Shown one piece after another: positions 38,936 through 48,034 of a stretch of 64,000 bases of DNA. The position numbers and the translations under genes are program-made. A model generated the notes under the pieces. The model was given only the letters and a program-made list of their open reading frames with translations. It made no database searches and was not told the origin of the DNA. Source of the DNA: Oceanicoccus sagamiensis (GTDB lineage: Bacteria > Pseudomonadota > Gammaproteobacteria > Pseudomonadales > Dasaniaceae); contig NZ_CP019343.1 of assembly GCF_002117105.1 (NCBI RefSeq), positions 62,001 to 126,000 of the forward strand, given 5' to 3'. Positions within the stretch are counted from its first letter, which is position 1, and the number at the start of each line of letters is the position of its first letter.

Positions 38936-41155
38936 TTAGCGTTCGAAATTATAGCGTACTGTAGCACCATAAGTTTTCGGCGGCGTCAGGAAGTAAGCGG
39001 TGTGACCCACGTAAGCATTGCGACCCGGCGTCAGACTGGCGTATTCATCATCGGTCAGGTTTTTACCCCAGATCGAAATATTCCACTGATCATTGCGCCA
39101 ACCGGTTCTCATATTGACCAGCGTTCTGTCATCGACATCCTTTTCCTGATAGTTGGGAACACCGGTGGTGATATGGTCATCCTGGTAGGTATAGTCGCCA
39201 CGCAGGAACAGCATACCGTCACCCAGCGGGAAAACCACCGTCGCACCCAGGTTACCGCTGTAATCCGCGGCGTGAAGTAAAGGCCGCCCTTCAGAAGGTC
39301 CCTCGGTCACCTCGTAGTTATGCAAATAGATAACGCCAGCGCTCAGGGTCAGATTGCTAAGTGGCCGTGCTTCAAGTTGTATATCGATACCGGAAGTTTC
39401 CGCCTCGCCCTCGTTGACAACAATAGTGCCCAGGCCATCTTCTCGCCCTCGTTGAGTTTGGTAATCCTCAATTTCGGTCAGGAAAATAGCCGCGTTCAAG
39501 CGCACACTGCTATCAAACAGGGTGGACTTCAGGCCCACTTCATAGCTGGTGGTAAATTCATCGTCAAACTCACGCTCTTCGACAGTACCGTTAACACCAT
39601 TAAAATTGCCCGATTTGGTGCCGGTTGAAGCACTGGCGTAGACCATACTGTCGTCACCCACGTCATAGGCCGCTTTCAGCAACCAGTCGACATTCTCACT
39701 GTTGCGGTCCAAAACCGCATCTATGGGTTCGGCAGATAAATCGAACAGCGTATCCAGACTGTCATCCCCGGCGGCAAGCGACGTAGAAAAATTATCAACG
39801 TATAAATCAGCTTCCCTGTCTTCTTCTGTCCAGCGTATACCGCCGGTAAAGTGCCAACGGTCAGCTACATGCCAGGTGGCCTGGCCGAAAACGGCGAATG
39901 TCTGGCTATCCCAGATATTTTGCCCAAACAGATAATCGCCCGGCTGCGCTACCGTAGAAACATCACCCGGCAGGCCTTGCTGACCGGCAATGGTAAGAAA
40001 GTCTTCACCCAGAACGGTGGTAGGGCCGCCGTCACCACGCTGGATTTCCTGATCGTAATAAAACAGGCCCAACATATAGTCGATATCGCCATAGCTGGAA
40101 GTCAGTTGCAGTTCCTGGGACAGGCTCTCCCCGGCTGAGTACTCCTCAAGCGTGTACATAACATCCAGCTGGGAACGGTCGGCATCGCTACTGCTGTAAT
40201 AATCGTAGTCACTCCAGGCCGAAATCGAGGTCAATGTCCCCCAACCCAGGTCGTAGTCGATATTCAGGGAGACCATGCTGGACTCCATATCAAAGCTACT
40301 GTCCTGATTCACGCCGATCTCGTAGTCATAGGGGTCATTTTTGTCCCGTGGATAGCCCTGGTTCTCCAGCTCGTCCTGGACAATATTTTCATGCACTACG
40401 TCAGCGGCACAACAGGTAACATCCCTGCCCATAGTAGAACCACTTAGCAGAATGCTGAGTTGGTCGCTGGGCTCCCAGATAATTTTTCCCTGTATATTCC
40501 AGTCATCAGCGTCATTCTGGTCATTGCCGCCCACATTGTCATAGTAACCATCGTGCTGGTGAGTATTCCCCGACAAACGATAGGCTACCGTATCACTGAT
40601 GGGGCCGGTCACAGCCACGGTTAGCTGGGTCTTATTGTAATTACCGGCAGTGGCCTCAATATAGCCTTCAACCCCTTCAAAGCTGGGTCGCTTGGTAAAC
40701 ACACTAATCAGGCCAGCATTGGTATTCTTACCGTACAGTGTTCCCTGCGGCCCCTGTAACACTTCGATACGCTCTATATCAGTCAGGTCAGACATCCCCA
40801 GCCCGGAACGCCCCATAAATACACCGTTAACAAACAAACCAACAGAAGGTTCCAGCGCAGGATCGTTTTGCGAGGTGCCGATACCCCGAATAGCAAGCTT
40901 GGTATTAAAGGGGCTGGAATTACTGGTGACCGTAAGACTTGGGGTCATAATCGCCAGGTCATTGGCATTATTTATGCCCGCCTCCTGAATGGTTTCCGCG
41001 TTAAAAGCATTCACCGCCACTGGCACATCTTGCAGGCTGGCACTGGTCTTGGTTGCCGTAACAACCACTTCTTCAAGCTGAGCCCCATGGGCAACAGAAA
41101 TCGATCCCCCCAGTGAAAAAAGTACTGCAGCAACCAGTGGTTTGATTGTTCTCAT
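38936..41155 (-). CDS. TonB-dependent outer-membrane receptor
   Basis: 739 residues: signal peptide (LVAAVLFSLGGSISVAHGA), TonB box-like LEEVVVTATKTS, plug (VPVAVNAFNAETIQEAGINNANDLAIMTPSL, VLQGPQGTLYGKNTNAGLISVFTKRP) and barrel ending YNFER. The last residue is Arg, but the aromatic Phe is two from the end. Two copies of the regulon motif face each other in its promoter, shared with the divergent AraC gene. Together with the Bcr-like exporter it forms an import/export pair. Confidence 0.92.
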   Translation of the reverse strand: MRTIKPLVAAVLFSLGGSISVAHGAQLEEVVVTATKTSASLQDVPVAVNAFNAETIQEAGINNANDLAIMTPSLTVTSNSSPFNTKLAIRGIGTSQNDPALEPSVGLFVNGVFMGRSGLGMSDLTDIERIEVLQGPQGTLYGKNTNAGLISVFTKRPSFEGVEGYIEATAGNYNKTQLTVAVTGPISDTVAYRLSGNTHQHDGYYDNVGGNDQNDADDWNIQGKIIWEPSDQLSILLSGSTMGRDVTCCAADVVHENIVQDELENQGYPRDKNDPYDYEIGVNQDSSFDMESSMVSLNIDYDLGWGTLTSISAWSDYDYYSSSDADRSQLDVMYTLEEYSAGESLSQELQLTSSYGDIDYMLGLFYYDQEIQRGDGGPTTVLGEDFLTIAGQQGLPGDVSTVAQPGDYLFGQNIWDSQTFAVFGQATWHVADRWHFTGGIRWTEEDREADLYVDNFSTSLAAGDDSLDTLFDLSAEPIDAVLDRNSENVDWLLKAAYDVGDDSMVYASASTGTKSGNFNGVNGTVEEREFDDEFTTSYEVGLKSTLFDSSVRLNAAIFLTEIEDYQTQRGREDGLGTIVVNEGEAETSGIDIQLEARPLSNLTLSAGVIYLHNYEVTEGPSEGRPLLHAADYSGNLGATVVFPLGDGMLFLRGDYTYQDDHITTGVPNYQEKDVDDRTLVNMRTGWRNDQWNISIWGKNLTDDEYASLTPGRNAYVGHTAYFLTPPKTYGATVRYNFER

Positions 41156-41220
41156 CGTTATACCCCAAAAATTTTATTGTGTTTTATCCGCGGACTATAA
41201 GACTGCCTGATATCAAAAGG

Positions 41221-41237
41221 GGAATCATATTCGGTCA
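41221..41237 (+). promoter_or_regulatory. Regulon motif copy 4 (GGAATCATATTCGGTCA)
   Basis: Full match, 66 bp upstream of the TonB receptor start. Forms an inverted pair with the copy at 41277; CGG to CCG distance 48 bp. Confidence 0.75.
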
Positions 41238-41276
41238 AAAAAGTACTGTTTTCCTGTGACAAAAAAACATAATAAC

Positions 41277-41293
41277 TGACCGAAAATGATTCC
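41277..41293 (-). promoter_or_regulatory. Regulon motif copy 5, inverted
   Basis: Reverse complement reads GGAATCATTTTCGGTCA, a full match. It points towards copy 4 and lies 122 bp before the AraC start. Confidence 0.75.
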
Positions 41294-41414
41294 CGTTTTC
41301 CAGCAGCCCAGGCGTATTGTTGCGATCGTTTAAAAAATGTTCGTAACGACACAGGGGCCTTTTACCCTGAATAAAAGAACCATAAACCAACAATAAATCA
41401 GGCAGTCGGCGCTA

Positions 41415-42464
41415 ATGATTTTTTCCAATGGCAGATTTTCACTAAACGATGACATTGTCAGTATTGTCTATGTTTCACTGCTGGAAGACGTACTGAAATC
41501 AGCCGGTTATGAGCCCGAAAAAAACTGCGGACTGAGCGAAGACCTGACAAATTTTCGTAAGCGGATAAGTTCCGAAGAATATATCAATGTACTGGAGAGA
41601 ACCTTAAAGCCAACCGTGGCAGCCGGCCTGGGTTTTGAATACGGTAAACTACTCGATATTTCAGCCGCCGGCACCCTGGGCCAACTTTTGATGTCCAGCC
41701 GCGATATTAAACAGGCGCTGGAATTATTTCTTAAATATTTTTCATTATTATCATTGCCCGTTCTTATTGAAATTTCCCCCGATGAAAAGGGCTACCATAT
41801 TGAATTCAATCGCTTGTGTCCAAGGGAAACATCCAACCCGGTCAAGTGGTTTTTAACTGAATCCTTTCTTTATAACTGGTTGCACCAGGCGCGTTTTTTA
41901 ACCGGTAAAAACCTGAAATTCGGCAGTGTTTCTGTCACCTATAAACGCCCACCCCATTGGCGTATGTACCAGGGCATGTTTGGTTGCGAGGTGGAATTTG
42001 GTGCAAAAACAACAGCCATTTTCCTGGATCGCGATTATATGATGAGCCGTATACCAACCAGTAATGAAACGGTACGAAAAATTAAAGAGACCCAATGTAA
42101 AACCTTGCTGGAAAAATGGCATTCAGGATTATCTATTGAAGAACAAATTACCAACCAGTTAATCGCCTGCATGCCCATCATTCCCTCTCTGGAATGTATG
42201 GCTGAAAAACTCCATCAATCACGCAGCACACTAAGCCGTAAATTGCGCGATAACGATAGCAGCTATCAGACCATTACTGATAATTTTCGCCGAGATATGT
42301 CAATGGACCTGCTTAACAATACTGACCTGACCATCTGCGAAGTCGCCGAGAAAGTCGGGTTTAGTGATGATTCGAATTTTCGGCGAGCTTTTAAAAAATG
42401 GACTGGCATTGCGCCCTCGGATATCCGGAGCAGCCATACTCAAAACCCCGAAGGAACCCACTAA
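41415..42464 (+). CDS. AraC family (OruR-type) regulator
   Basis: 349 residues. N-terminal effector domain of OruR type (LLSSRDIKQ-like: GTLGQLLMSSRDIKQALELFLKYFSLL) and a C-terminal AraC HTH pair (LECMAEKLHQSRSTLSRKLRDNDSSYQTI, TICEVAEKVGFSDDSNFRRAFKKWTGIAPSD). It is divergent from the TonB receptor; the two-motif promoter between them makes it a candidate for the regulator that binds the shared motif. The N-terminal domain would sense the substrate or an early intermediate. Confidence 0.9.
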   Translation: MIFSNGRFSLNDDIVSIVYVSLLEDVLKSAGYEPEKNCGLSEDLTNFRKRISSEEYINVLERTLKPTVAAGLGFEYGKLLDISAAGTLGQLLMSSRDIKQALELFLKYFSLLSLPVLIEISPDEKGYHIEFNRLCPRETSNPVKWFLTESFLYNWLHQARFLTGKNLKFGSVSVTYKRPPHWRMYQGMFGCEVEFGAKTTAIFLDRDYMMSRIPTSNETVRKIKETQCKTLLEKWHSGLSIEEQITNQLIACMPIIPSLECMAEKLHQSRSTLSRKLRDNDSSYQTITDNFRRDMSMDLLNNTDLTICEVAEKVGFSDDSNFRRAFKKWTGIAPSDIRSSHTQNPEGTH

Positions 42465-42554
42465 CAAACACTAACATCAACACAAAGCTGAGCTTAAAAC
42501 ACTTATAGAACAAGCTTAAGCAAAAAAATAATAGAGAAAATTGGAGTACAAGTC

Positions 42555-45380
42555 ATGACCCCCTTATCGCCCCCCTGCCAAAAAACACTTTTAGCTACCC
42601 TTATCCCCCTGCTGCTGTCAGGCTGTGGCGGTGGCAGCAGTGTCGACCCCGCCGAGCCTGAAGCTCCACTGTCCGGTGTGTTTATCGATAGCCCGGTAAG
42701 TAATATCAACTACCAGACCAAAACACTGAAAGGTGTCACTGATAGCAACGGCGCTTTCCAATATATGGAAGGGGAAGTAGTCACCTTTTCCATTGGCGAA
42801 ATTGAAGTGGGAAGAAGCCAAGGGCAAGAACAGATAAGCCCTTTGGATCTGGTGGGAACAGAAGACAGCGAGAATATTGAGGTCATCAATATCGCCAGAT
42901 TACTGCAAAGTCTGGATGCGGATGGTAACCCTGACAATGGTATAGAAATTACTGAGCAGGCCAAAGATAACGCCCTGACTCCTGTGGACTTTGCTGCCGA
43001 TAACTTTGACGAGCAGGTTATTAACCTGGTGGCTAGTAGTGGCTCTGAAACAACAGAACTGATCAGCCCCAAAGCAGCCCGAAATCATTTGGAAGCGTCT
43101 CTGGCGATCATCCCTGTAGACTCTGACAATGACGGGGTTCGCGATAGTGAAGATGAGTATCCGGATAACAGTTTTGAATCTAAAGATACTGATGGCGATG
43201 GGGTTGGCGATAATGCCGATGCATTCCCTACCAATAAGGAGGAGACCGTAGACTCAGATGGCGACAATGTCGGTGACAATAGTGACTTTGCCCCCTTTGA
43301 CGCTTCGATACAAACGATCTGCGATGATACCAAGCAACCATTACAAGATCGTGACAACGCCGGCTGCTTCGAAGACTCCGATGGCGATGGCGTTAACGAT
43401 GGCTTTGATGCGTTTCCAAATGACGCTTCCGAAACAACAGATAGCGATGGCGATGGCGTCGGCGATAATGCAGACGCGTTCCCTAACGACGCCGGTGAAA
43501 TCTTGGATTCAGATGGCGACGGGGTTGGCGACAATGCCGATGCCCTTCCAAACGACAATACAGAAACCACTGATAGCGACGGTGACTTGGTAGGAGATAA
43601 TGCAGACGCATTCCCAGGTAATCCTGGAGAAAGCGTTGACACCGACAAAGATGGCGTTGGCGACAACGCTGATGCCTTTCCTAATGATATGACAGAAACG
43701 GCAGATACCGATGGCGACGGGGTTGGCGATAATGCCGATGCATTCCCTACTAATGCGGAGGAAACCGTAGACTCAGATGGCGACAATGTCGGTGACAATA
43801 GTGACTTTGCCCCCTTTGACGCTTCGATACAAACGATCTGTGATGATACCAACCAACCAGTACAAGATCGTGAGAACGCCGGCTGCTTCGAAGACTCCGA
43901 TGGCGATGGCGTTAACGATGGCTTTGATGCGTTTCCTAATGACGCTTCCGAAACAACAGATAGCGATGGCGATGGCGTCGGCGATAATGCAGACGCGTTT
44001 CCTAATGACGCCGGTGAAAATTTGGATTCAGATGGCGATATGGTAGGCGACAATGCCGATGCCTTTCCATATGACAATACAGAAACCACTGATAGCGACG
44101 GTGACTTGGTAGGAGATAATGCAGACGCATTCCCGGACGATGCTACCGAGACAACGGATACTGACGGTGATGATGTGGGCGACAATGCTGACGCGTTCCC
44201 ACATGACCCCAGTGAATGGGCAGATAGTGACGGCGATAGCGTTGGAGATAACGGTGATTATGCGCCTAATGACGCGAGTATTCAGACTTTATGTCAAGCT
44301 GAGCCCAGTGCAGAAGAGTGTCGAAACGATCCCCCTGTCGCAGTTATTTCAACCAGCGAGAACAGCCCAGCCATAAACACATTAATTGAACTTGATGCCA
44401 GTAACAGCTCGGACCCTGAGGGCGAGTCGATCACCTGGCGCTGGAGCCTCCTCCCTGCCAATACTACTGCCTTTTTTATTGAAGATGATGAGACGGAAGA
44501 GACAAGCGTTAATGTCGGCAACCTTTCGGGTACACTGATTGTTAGCCTGGAGGTCTCCGACGGCGTTAATACAACGTCCACCCAGGTACCCATCAACGTG
44601 ACCAATGCCACTCCTGTCGTTGAAGCAGGCGCAGACCAAAACGCATTGATCAACCAAACCATTGATCTTTTTGGTAGCGCCACAGACAACGAAACCGATA
44701 GCGAGTCGTTAAATTACAGATGGAGTGTTATCCCCGAGAATGCTGGCACCTTCGGCAATACAGCATCAGCTATTACAACCTTTACCTTTGGTGGCGATCC
44801 GGGCGGATTCACTCTCAGGCTGACAGCTGATGATGGCGAGACAGAAAATTTTGATGAAATACTGGTACAGAGCTGCGCGGCCACCCCTGGTACATACTCA
44901 ATGGAAGGCACAGTGAAAACTGTTGCGCCAATTGGTGAAAGCTTCGCCATAGCCGTTGAACAGCAAGTGCAATGGGGCTTTGATATTGATAGCACCGTAA
45001 CGGGTTTGGTCTCGGCAGGTGATATTAGCGGTAATTATGCAACAGATCCAAGGGATGCGGCTGACGGTGCTCGATTTGTCGTTTGGGCTATTGGCGGCGT
45101 CGGGACCTCACCCGTTGTTCCTATTCTGTTTAACGGTACAACGGGCATTAACTCTACTACCATGACTGTCGACGGCACAAACGTAACCGGCGGCAGCATT
45201 GAATTTTTTGGTAACGCAGGTACCGGCCAACAAGCCACTATCCTGATTGATTTTGACGCCGGCACCTTTGATATCTGGTCCGGCACTACCAGCTTTGGCG
45301 GAGATAAGACCAACATCTTTTATGGTGCCGGGGGCACCATCAATACCGTTACCAGGCCCAACTGTGTTGGGCAAAACTGA
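42555..45380 (+). CDS. Lipoprotein with thrombospondin-type-3-like calcium repeats
   Basis: 941 residues. Lipobox LLSGCG (Cys24), an N-terminal domain, then about a dozen DSDGDGVGDNADAFP-type calcium-binding repeats (about residues 190-590), two PKD/Ig-like regions (PPVAVISTSENSPAINTLIELDASNSSDPEG and VVEAGADQNALINQTIDLFGSATDNE) and a C-terminal domain of about 150 residues that is closely similar to the VPLPA-CTERM protein encoded at 45997. A 519-bp segment is duplicated (43180-44220). The Asp-rich repeats bind Ca2+ and stiffen the chain; a surface adhesin or matrix role fits. It is followed by strong terminators. Confidence 0.88.
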   Translation: MTPLSPPCQKTLLATLIPLLLSGCGGGSSVDPAEPEAPLSGVFIDSPVSNINYQTKTLKGVTDSNGAFQYMEGEVVTFSIGEIEVGRSQGQEQISPLDLVGTEDSENIEVINIARLLQSLDADGNPDNGIEITEQAKDNALTPVDFAADNFDEQVINLVASSGSETTELISPKAARNHLEASLAIIPVDSDNDGVRDSEDEYPDNSFESKDTDGDGVGDNADAFPTNKEETVDSDGDNVGDNSDFAPFDASIQTICDDTKQPLQDRDNAGCFEDSDGDGVNDGFDAFPNDASETTDSDGDGVGDNADAFPNDAGEILDSDGDGVGDNADALPNDNTETTDSDGDLVGDNADAFPGNPGESVDTDKDGVGDNADAFPNDMTETADTDGDGVGDNADAFPTNAEETVDSDGDNVGDNSDFAPFDASIQTICDDTNQPVQDRENAGCFEDSDGDGVNDGFDAFPNDASETTDSDGDGVGDNADAFPNDAGENLDSDGDMVGDNADAFPYDNTETTDSDGDLVGDNADAFPDDATETTDTDGDDVGDNADAFPHDPSEWADSDGDSVGDNGDYAPNDASIQTLCQAEPSAEECRNDPPVAVISTSENSPAINTLIELDASNSSDPEGESITWRWSLLPANTTAFFIEDDETEETSVNVGNLSGTLIVSLEVSDGVNTTSTQVPINVTNATPVVEAGADQNALINQTIDLFGSATDNETDSESLNYRWSVIPENAGTFGNTASAITTFTFGGDPGGFTLRLTADDGETENFDEILVQSCAATPGTYSMEGTVKTVAPIGESFAIAVEQQVQWGFDIDSTVTGLVSAGDISGNYATDPRDAADGARFVVWAIGGVGTSPVVPILFNGTTGINSTTMTVDGTNVTGGSIEFFGNAGTGQQATILIDFDAGTFDIWSGTTSFGGDKTNIFYGAGGTINTVTRPNCVGQN
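43180..44220 (+). repeat. Internal tandem duplication, two 519-bp copies
   Basis: The block DTDGDGVGDNADAFPTN...CFEDSDGDGVNDGFDAFP occurs twice, offset by 519 bp (173 codons), at about 43180-43700 and 43700-44220. Nucleotide identity is high over the first 290 bp of each copy, so the duplication is recent or kept similar. Confidence 0.85.
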
Positions 45381-45392
45381 GCCAATAGGGTG

Positions 45393-45444
45393 ACTGGGAG
45401 GTGGTCACTGGTAAAAAATCAGTGTCCCCTTGGCCAGTTTTTTT
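45393..45444 (+). terminator. Terminator after calcium-repeat lipoprotein gene
   Basis: An imperfect hairpin CTGGGAGGTGG.CACTG / CAGTG.CCCCTTGGCCAG is followed by seven T's, about 15 bp after the stop. Confidence 0.65.
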
Positions 45445-45474
45445 GTAAAACACCTAACAGCTTCTGCACAGATA

Positions 45475-45515
45475 CTGGCGTTGTACACACCGTGTATAAC
45501 GCCAGGTTTTTATAC
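45475..45515 (+). terminator. Second strong hairpin terminator
   Basis: CTGGCGTTGTACAC and GTGTATAACGCCAG pair over 13-14 bp with one mismatch and a 3-nt loop, then GTTTTTATAC. A backup to the terminator just before it. Confidence 0.65.
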
Positions 45516-45644
45516 CTATTGATACCACTGACTTCTTAAATAAGCGCTACTCCTAACGGCACCACCGACTATCTGCAAGAGACTCTTATTCAGGCATCAG
45601 TCTTTAACCTTGACCATGATGGCATACTGGGCTGCCCTGCTTGC

Positions 45645-45788
45645 TATAAAACCCGCGGCCTCGCGAAGGAAGGCATCTTCTATGACTTCGAAGTAGGCTA
45701 CAACCGGCAGCGGCGACACAGTCATCCGGGCGGTGTCAGCCCAGAGGCGTTTAAAACAGCCTCAAAATTAGCGCCGGGAGTGTTATAA
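45645..45788 (+). pseudogene. IS3-family transposase C-terminal remnant
   Basis: The frame reads KTRGLAKEGIFYDFEVGYN, then RQRRHSHPGGVSPEAFKTAS and a stop at 45788. This is the end of IS3-type OrfB (pattern IFDYIEVFYNRQRRHS.LG..SP..FE). Everything before is lost, including the DDE residues except perhaps the last Glu. It marks an old IS insertion between the calcium-repeat gene and the VPLPA gene. Confidence 0.7.
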
Positions 45789-45910
45789 AAAGTTTTGGCA
45801 ATCCATACTCTTAGGGTTTCTTTACTACTAACCATGCAATGATATGCACCCCACATCAAGGTAGCAGGAAGATAGGAAAAACAGGGATAGCTATGGAAAA
45901 ATAAATCATA

Positions 45911-45940
45911 AAAAAACCCCTGCATACTAATATGCAGAGG
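45911..45940 (-). terminator. Terminator of the VPLPA-CTERM gene
   Basis: On the minus strand CTGCATA and TATGCAG pair around a short loop (extended by CC/GG) and are followed by TTTTTTT, 56 bp after the stop at 45997. Confidence 0.75.
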
Positions 45941-45996
45941 CTAACGGGAAGGTGTATATCCTTATACTACTCTGTCCTGAAACCTAAACGAGGAAT

Positions 45997-46632
45997 TTAT
46001 GCTGCGCGGCGTTTACGACCAACACCAGCCAGACCGACAAGCGCTGAACCAAACAACCAGGCTGCAGCAGGTACGGGTACTGCTGAAGGTGGAGGCGCCG
46101 TCAGGGTACCACCGCCACCATATTGGAATACGCTGGTATCTCCGCCAAAGCTGGTAGTGCCGGACCAGATATCAAAGGTGCCGGCGTCAAAATCAACCAG
46201 GATAGTGGCTTGTTGGCCAGTAGCTGCGTTACCATAAAACTCAATGCTGCCGCCAGTGACAGTCGTAGCATCAGTGGTCAGGCTAATAGAGTTAATGCCA
46301 TTTGTACCGTTTTTCAGAATAGGAACAACGGGTGTAGTCCCGACGCCGCCAGCACCCCAAACGACAAATCGAGCACCATCTGCGGTAGCCGTTGTTCCAT
46401 TCGTTGCATAATCACCACTAATATCTGATGCTGTGATTGCACCACCAAAGGCTGCATCATCAATATCAAAACCTACTGAAACGTCCTGGCCAACGACCAT
46501 GCCAAAAGCGTCACCAAATGGCGCAACAGTATCAAGGGTACCGCTAAAGCCGACTGTAGCCGCCTGTGCTGAAACACTAGCTACCGATACTGTAATAGCA
46601 GCTGCCAATTTAGATAAATTCATTTTTTTCAT
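45997..46632 (-). CDS. VPLPA-CTERM sorting-domain exported protein
   Basis: 211 residues from the ATG at 46632, which has GGAG 8 bp upstream; a longer frame has no ribosome site. Signal peptide KLAAAITVSVASVSAQA. The body (TVAPFGDAFGMVVGQDVSVGFDID ... DFDAGTFDIWSGTTSFGGD) is about 60-65% identical by eye to the C-terminal domain of the adjacent lipoprotein. It ends VPVPAAAWLFGSALVGLAGVGRKRRAA, a VPLPA-CTERM sorting signal recognised by exosortase-type processing. No exosortase gene is in the window. It faces the lipoprotein gene tail to tail. Confidence 0.9.
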   Translation of the reverse strand: MKKMNLSKLAAAITVSVASVSAQAATVGFSGTLDTVAPFGDAFGMVVGQDVSVGFDIDDAAFGGAITASDISGDYATNGTTATADGARFVVWGAGGVGTTPVVPILKNGTNGINSISLTTDATTVTGGSIEFYGNAATGQQATILVDFDAGTFDIWSGTTSFGGDTSVFQYGGGGTLTAPPPSAVPVPAAAWLFGSALVGLAGVGRKRRAA

Positions 46633-46979
46633 AATTTTTCTCCGAGAGAATGTTTTATTGTTGTATTTCCGACGATTAAAACCATCGGAGCTAACAATAT
46701 CAGCGCCCCACTTAATGAGAAGGTTAGATAATCTCAATATGAGACAGGTGTGACACTGATAGGACTGTCGAAATAATTAACGATTTTTCTTACAGCTAAA
46801 GAGCCGGTTTGAAGGGAGGGACTACTACTGGCTTTTTCGCCCGACAAGCCAGTAAATACGGGGGTATAGCTACCAGCAAGGCGATCATCAAATAATAGAA
46901 TCTTGCAGTAAAAAACAGAAAAACTGACCCGGTAAAATATGATAACTATTTACAATAAGATACCAACACCAGGAAAAAA
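46633..46979. other. Intergenic region upstream of VPLPA gene, 347 bp
   Basis: Must hold the VPLPA promoter on the minus strand; the hemolysin III-like gene ends at its right edge. I see no repeat or gene in it. Confidence 0.5.
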
Positions 46980-47660
46980 TTAAGGATTTACCGGAGACAA
47001 ACCGCCACCTGCCAACACATAGCCGGCAATCATCCAGCAGTGACTGATAGCACCAATAAACACAAAACCATGCCAGATTGCATGGTTAAACGGGATGCGT
47101 TTATTGATATAAAAAATAACACCCACACTATAGGCCGCACCGCCCAGTAATAGCAAAATAAACGCGACTAACGTCAGCACCTGGTATAGCTGGTAAATCA
47201 CTAACACCGATAACCAGCCCATAATTAAATAGCTAATGATCGAAAATCGTTTAAAACGCCCAGCATAAAACGCCTTAAAAACAACCCCCATTAAGGCCAT
47301 ACTCCATACAATCACTAATAACATATCTGGCAGTGTGCCCTGTATCGAAATCGTTAACATGGGGGTATAGGTACCAGCGATCACCAGGTAAATAGCACAG
47401 TGGTCAAAGCGTTTAAAGAGTTGTTTGGTTTTAGGGTGACTAATAGCGTGGTAAAGCGTCGAGGATAAAAACATCAGTATTAAACTGATTCCGTAGACCA
47501 CAATACCGGCTTTCTGTCGCAGGCTATGCTCTGCCGGCATCACGTTTATCATATAAACCAGCGCGGCAATGGCCACAAAAAAACCGACGCCATGGGTAAT
47601 TGCGTTAGCCAATTCTTCGCGAGGTGAATACGGGGCGGTATAAGAATTTAGAGAAGACAT
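46980..47660 (-). CDS. Hemolysin III/TrhA family membrane protein
   Basis: 226 residues from the ATG at 47660 (GGTGAA 9 bp upstream); a longer start would extend into a dispersed repeat. Seven TM segments. Motifs EELANAITHGVGF, SSTLYHAISHPKTKQLFKRFDHCAIYLVIAGTYTPM and FHAIWHGFVFIGAISH-like NHAIWHGFVFIGAISHCW give the PAQR/hemolysin III family with its conserved metal-binding His/Asp (STLYH, FDH, HAIWH..SH). Members are linked to membrane energy homeostasis rather than haemolysis. Confidence 0.92.
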   Translation of the reverse strand: MSSLNSYTAPYSPREELANAITHGVGFFVAIAALVYMINVMPAEHSLRQKAGIVVYGISLILMFLSSTLYHAISHPKTKQLFKRFDHCAIYLVIAGTYTPMLTISIQGTLPDMLLVIVWSMALMGVVFKAFYAGRFKRFSIISYLIMGWLSVLVIYQLYQVLTLVAFILLLLGGAAYSVGVIFYINKRIPFNHAIWHGFVFIGAISHCWMIAGYVLAGGGLSPVNP

Positions 47661-47687
47661 GATAGATGATTCACCACACCCCATTGT

Positions 47688-47711
47688 TGGGTGGATTAAA
47701 ATCCACCCTAC
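47688..47711. repeat. Dispersed palindromic repeat, single half (copy 4)
   Basis: TTGGGTGGATT..AATCCACCCTAC, one unit of the dispersed family, overlapping the upstream region of the hemolysin III-like gene. Confidence 0.8.
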
Positions 47712-47962
47712 CCGTTGGAATTATGCTGCCTGGTATTAGACCCAAAAGCCGGAAATATCACCCTGCAAATTGGCCGCTTATGATCCCCTGACTTTTATAA
47801 GCCGGATTAAAATCGGTAAAGCTCATCATAGATGCAAAAGAGGCCATCTGCGGCAACGCCAAAAGGCGATAGGCTATCCTTTACCTTATGAAACGCTGCT
47901 TTTGGCAGGGTCTCTTTTTAATCGGTATGGCTAATAATTATAGTGAGCCCTATTTAAATTAT

Positions 47963-47979
47963 GGAATCATATTCGGACA
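47963..47979 (+). promoter_or_regulatory. Regulon motif copy 6 (GGAATCATATTCGGACA)
   Basis: Full match, 55 bp upstream of the AraC start at 48035, suggesting autoregulation or control by a sister regulator. Confidence 0.7.
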
Positions 47980-48034
47980 TATTAAGACGGATACCTTGTT
48001 CAGGCTGAGCGTAATCACTAGTCACAGGAATAAA

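Noticed and set aside
43085-44185. A 366-codon open frame on the minus strand rich in Ser and Pro
   Set aside because: It is the antisense of the Asp-Gly-rich calcium repeats; its repeats mirror the DNA repeats exactly and it has no ribosome site.
42700-44300. A CRISPR-like array because of the regular DNA repeats
   Set aside because: The repeats are in frame, encode DSDGDGVGDN blocks and lack unique equal-length spacers.
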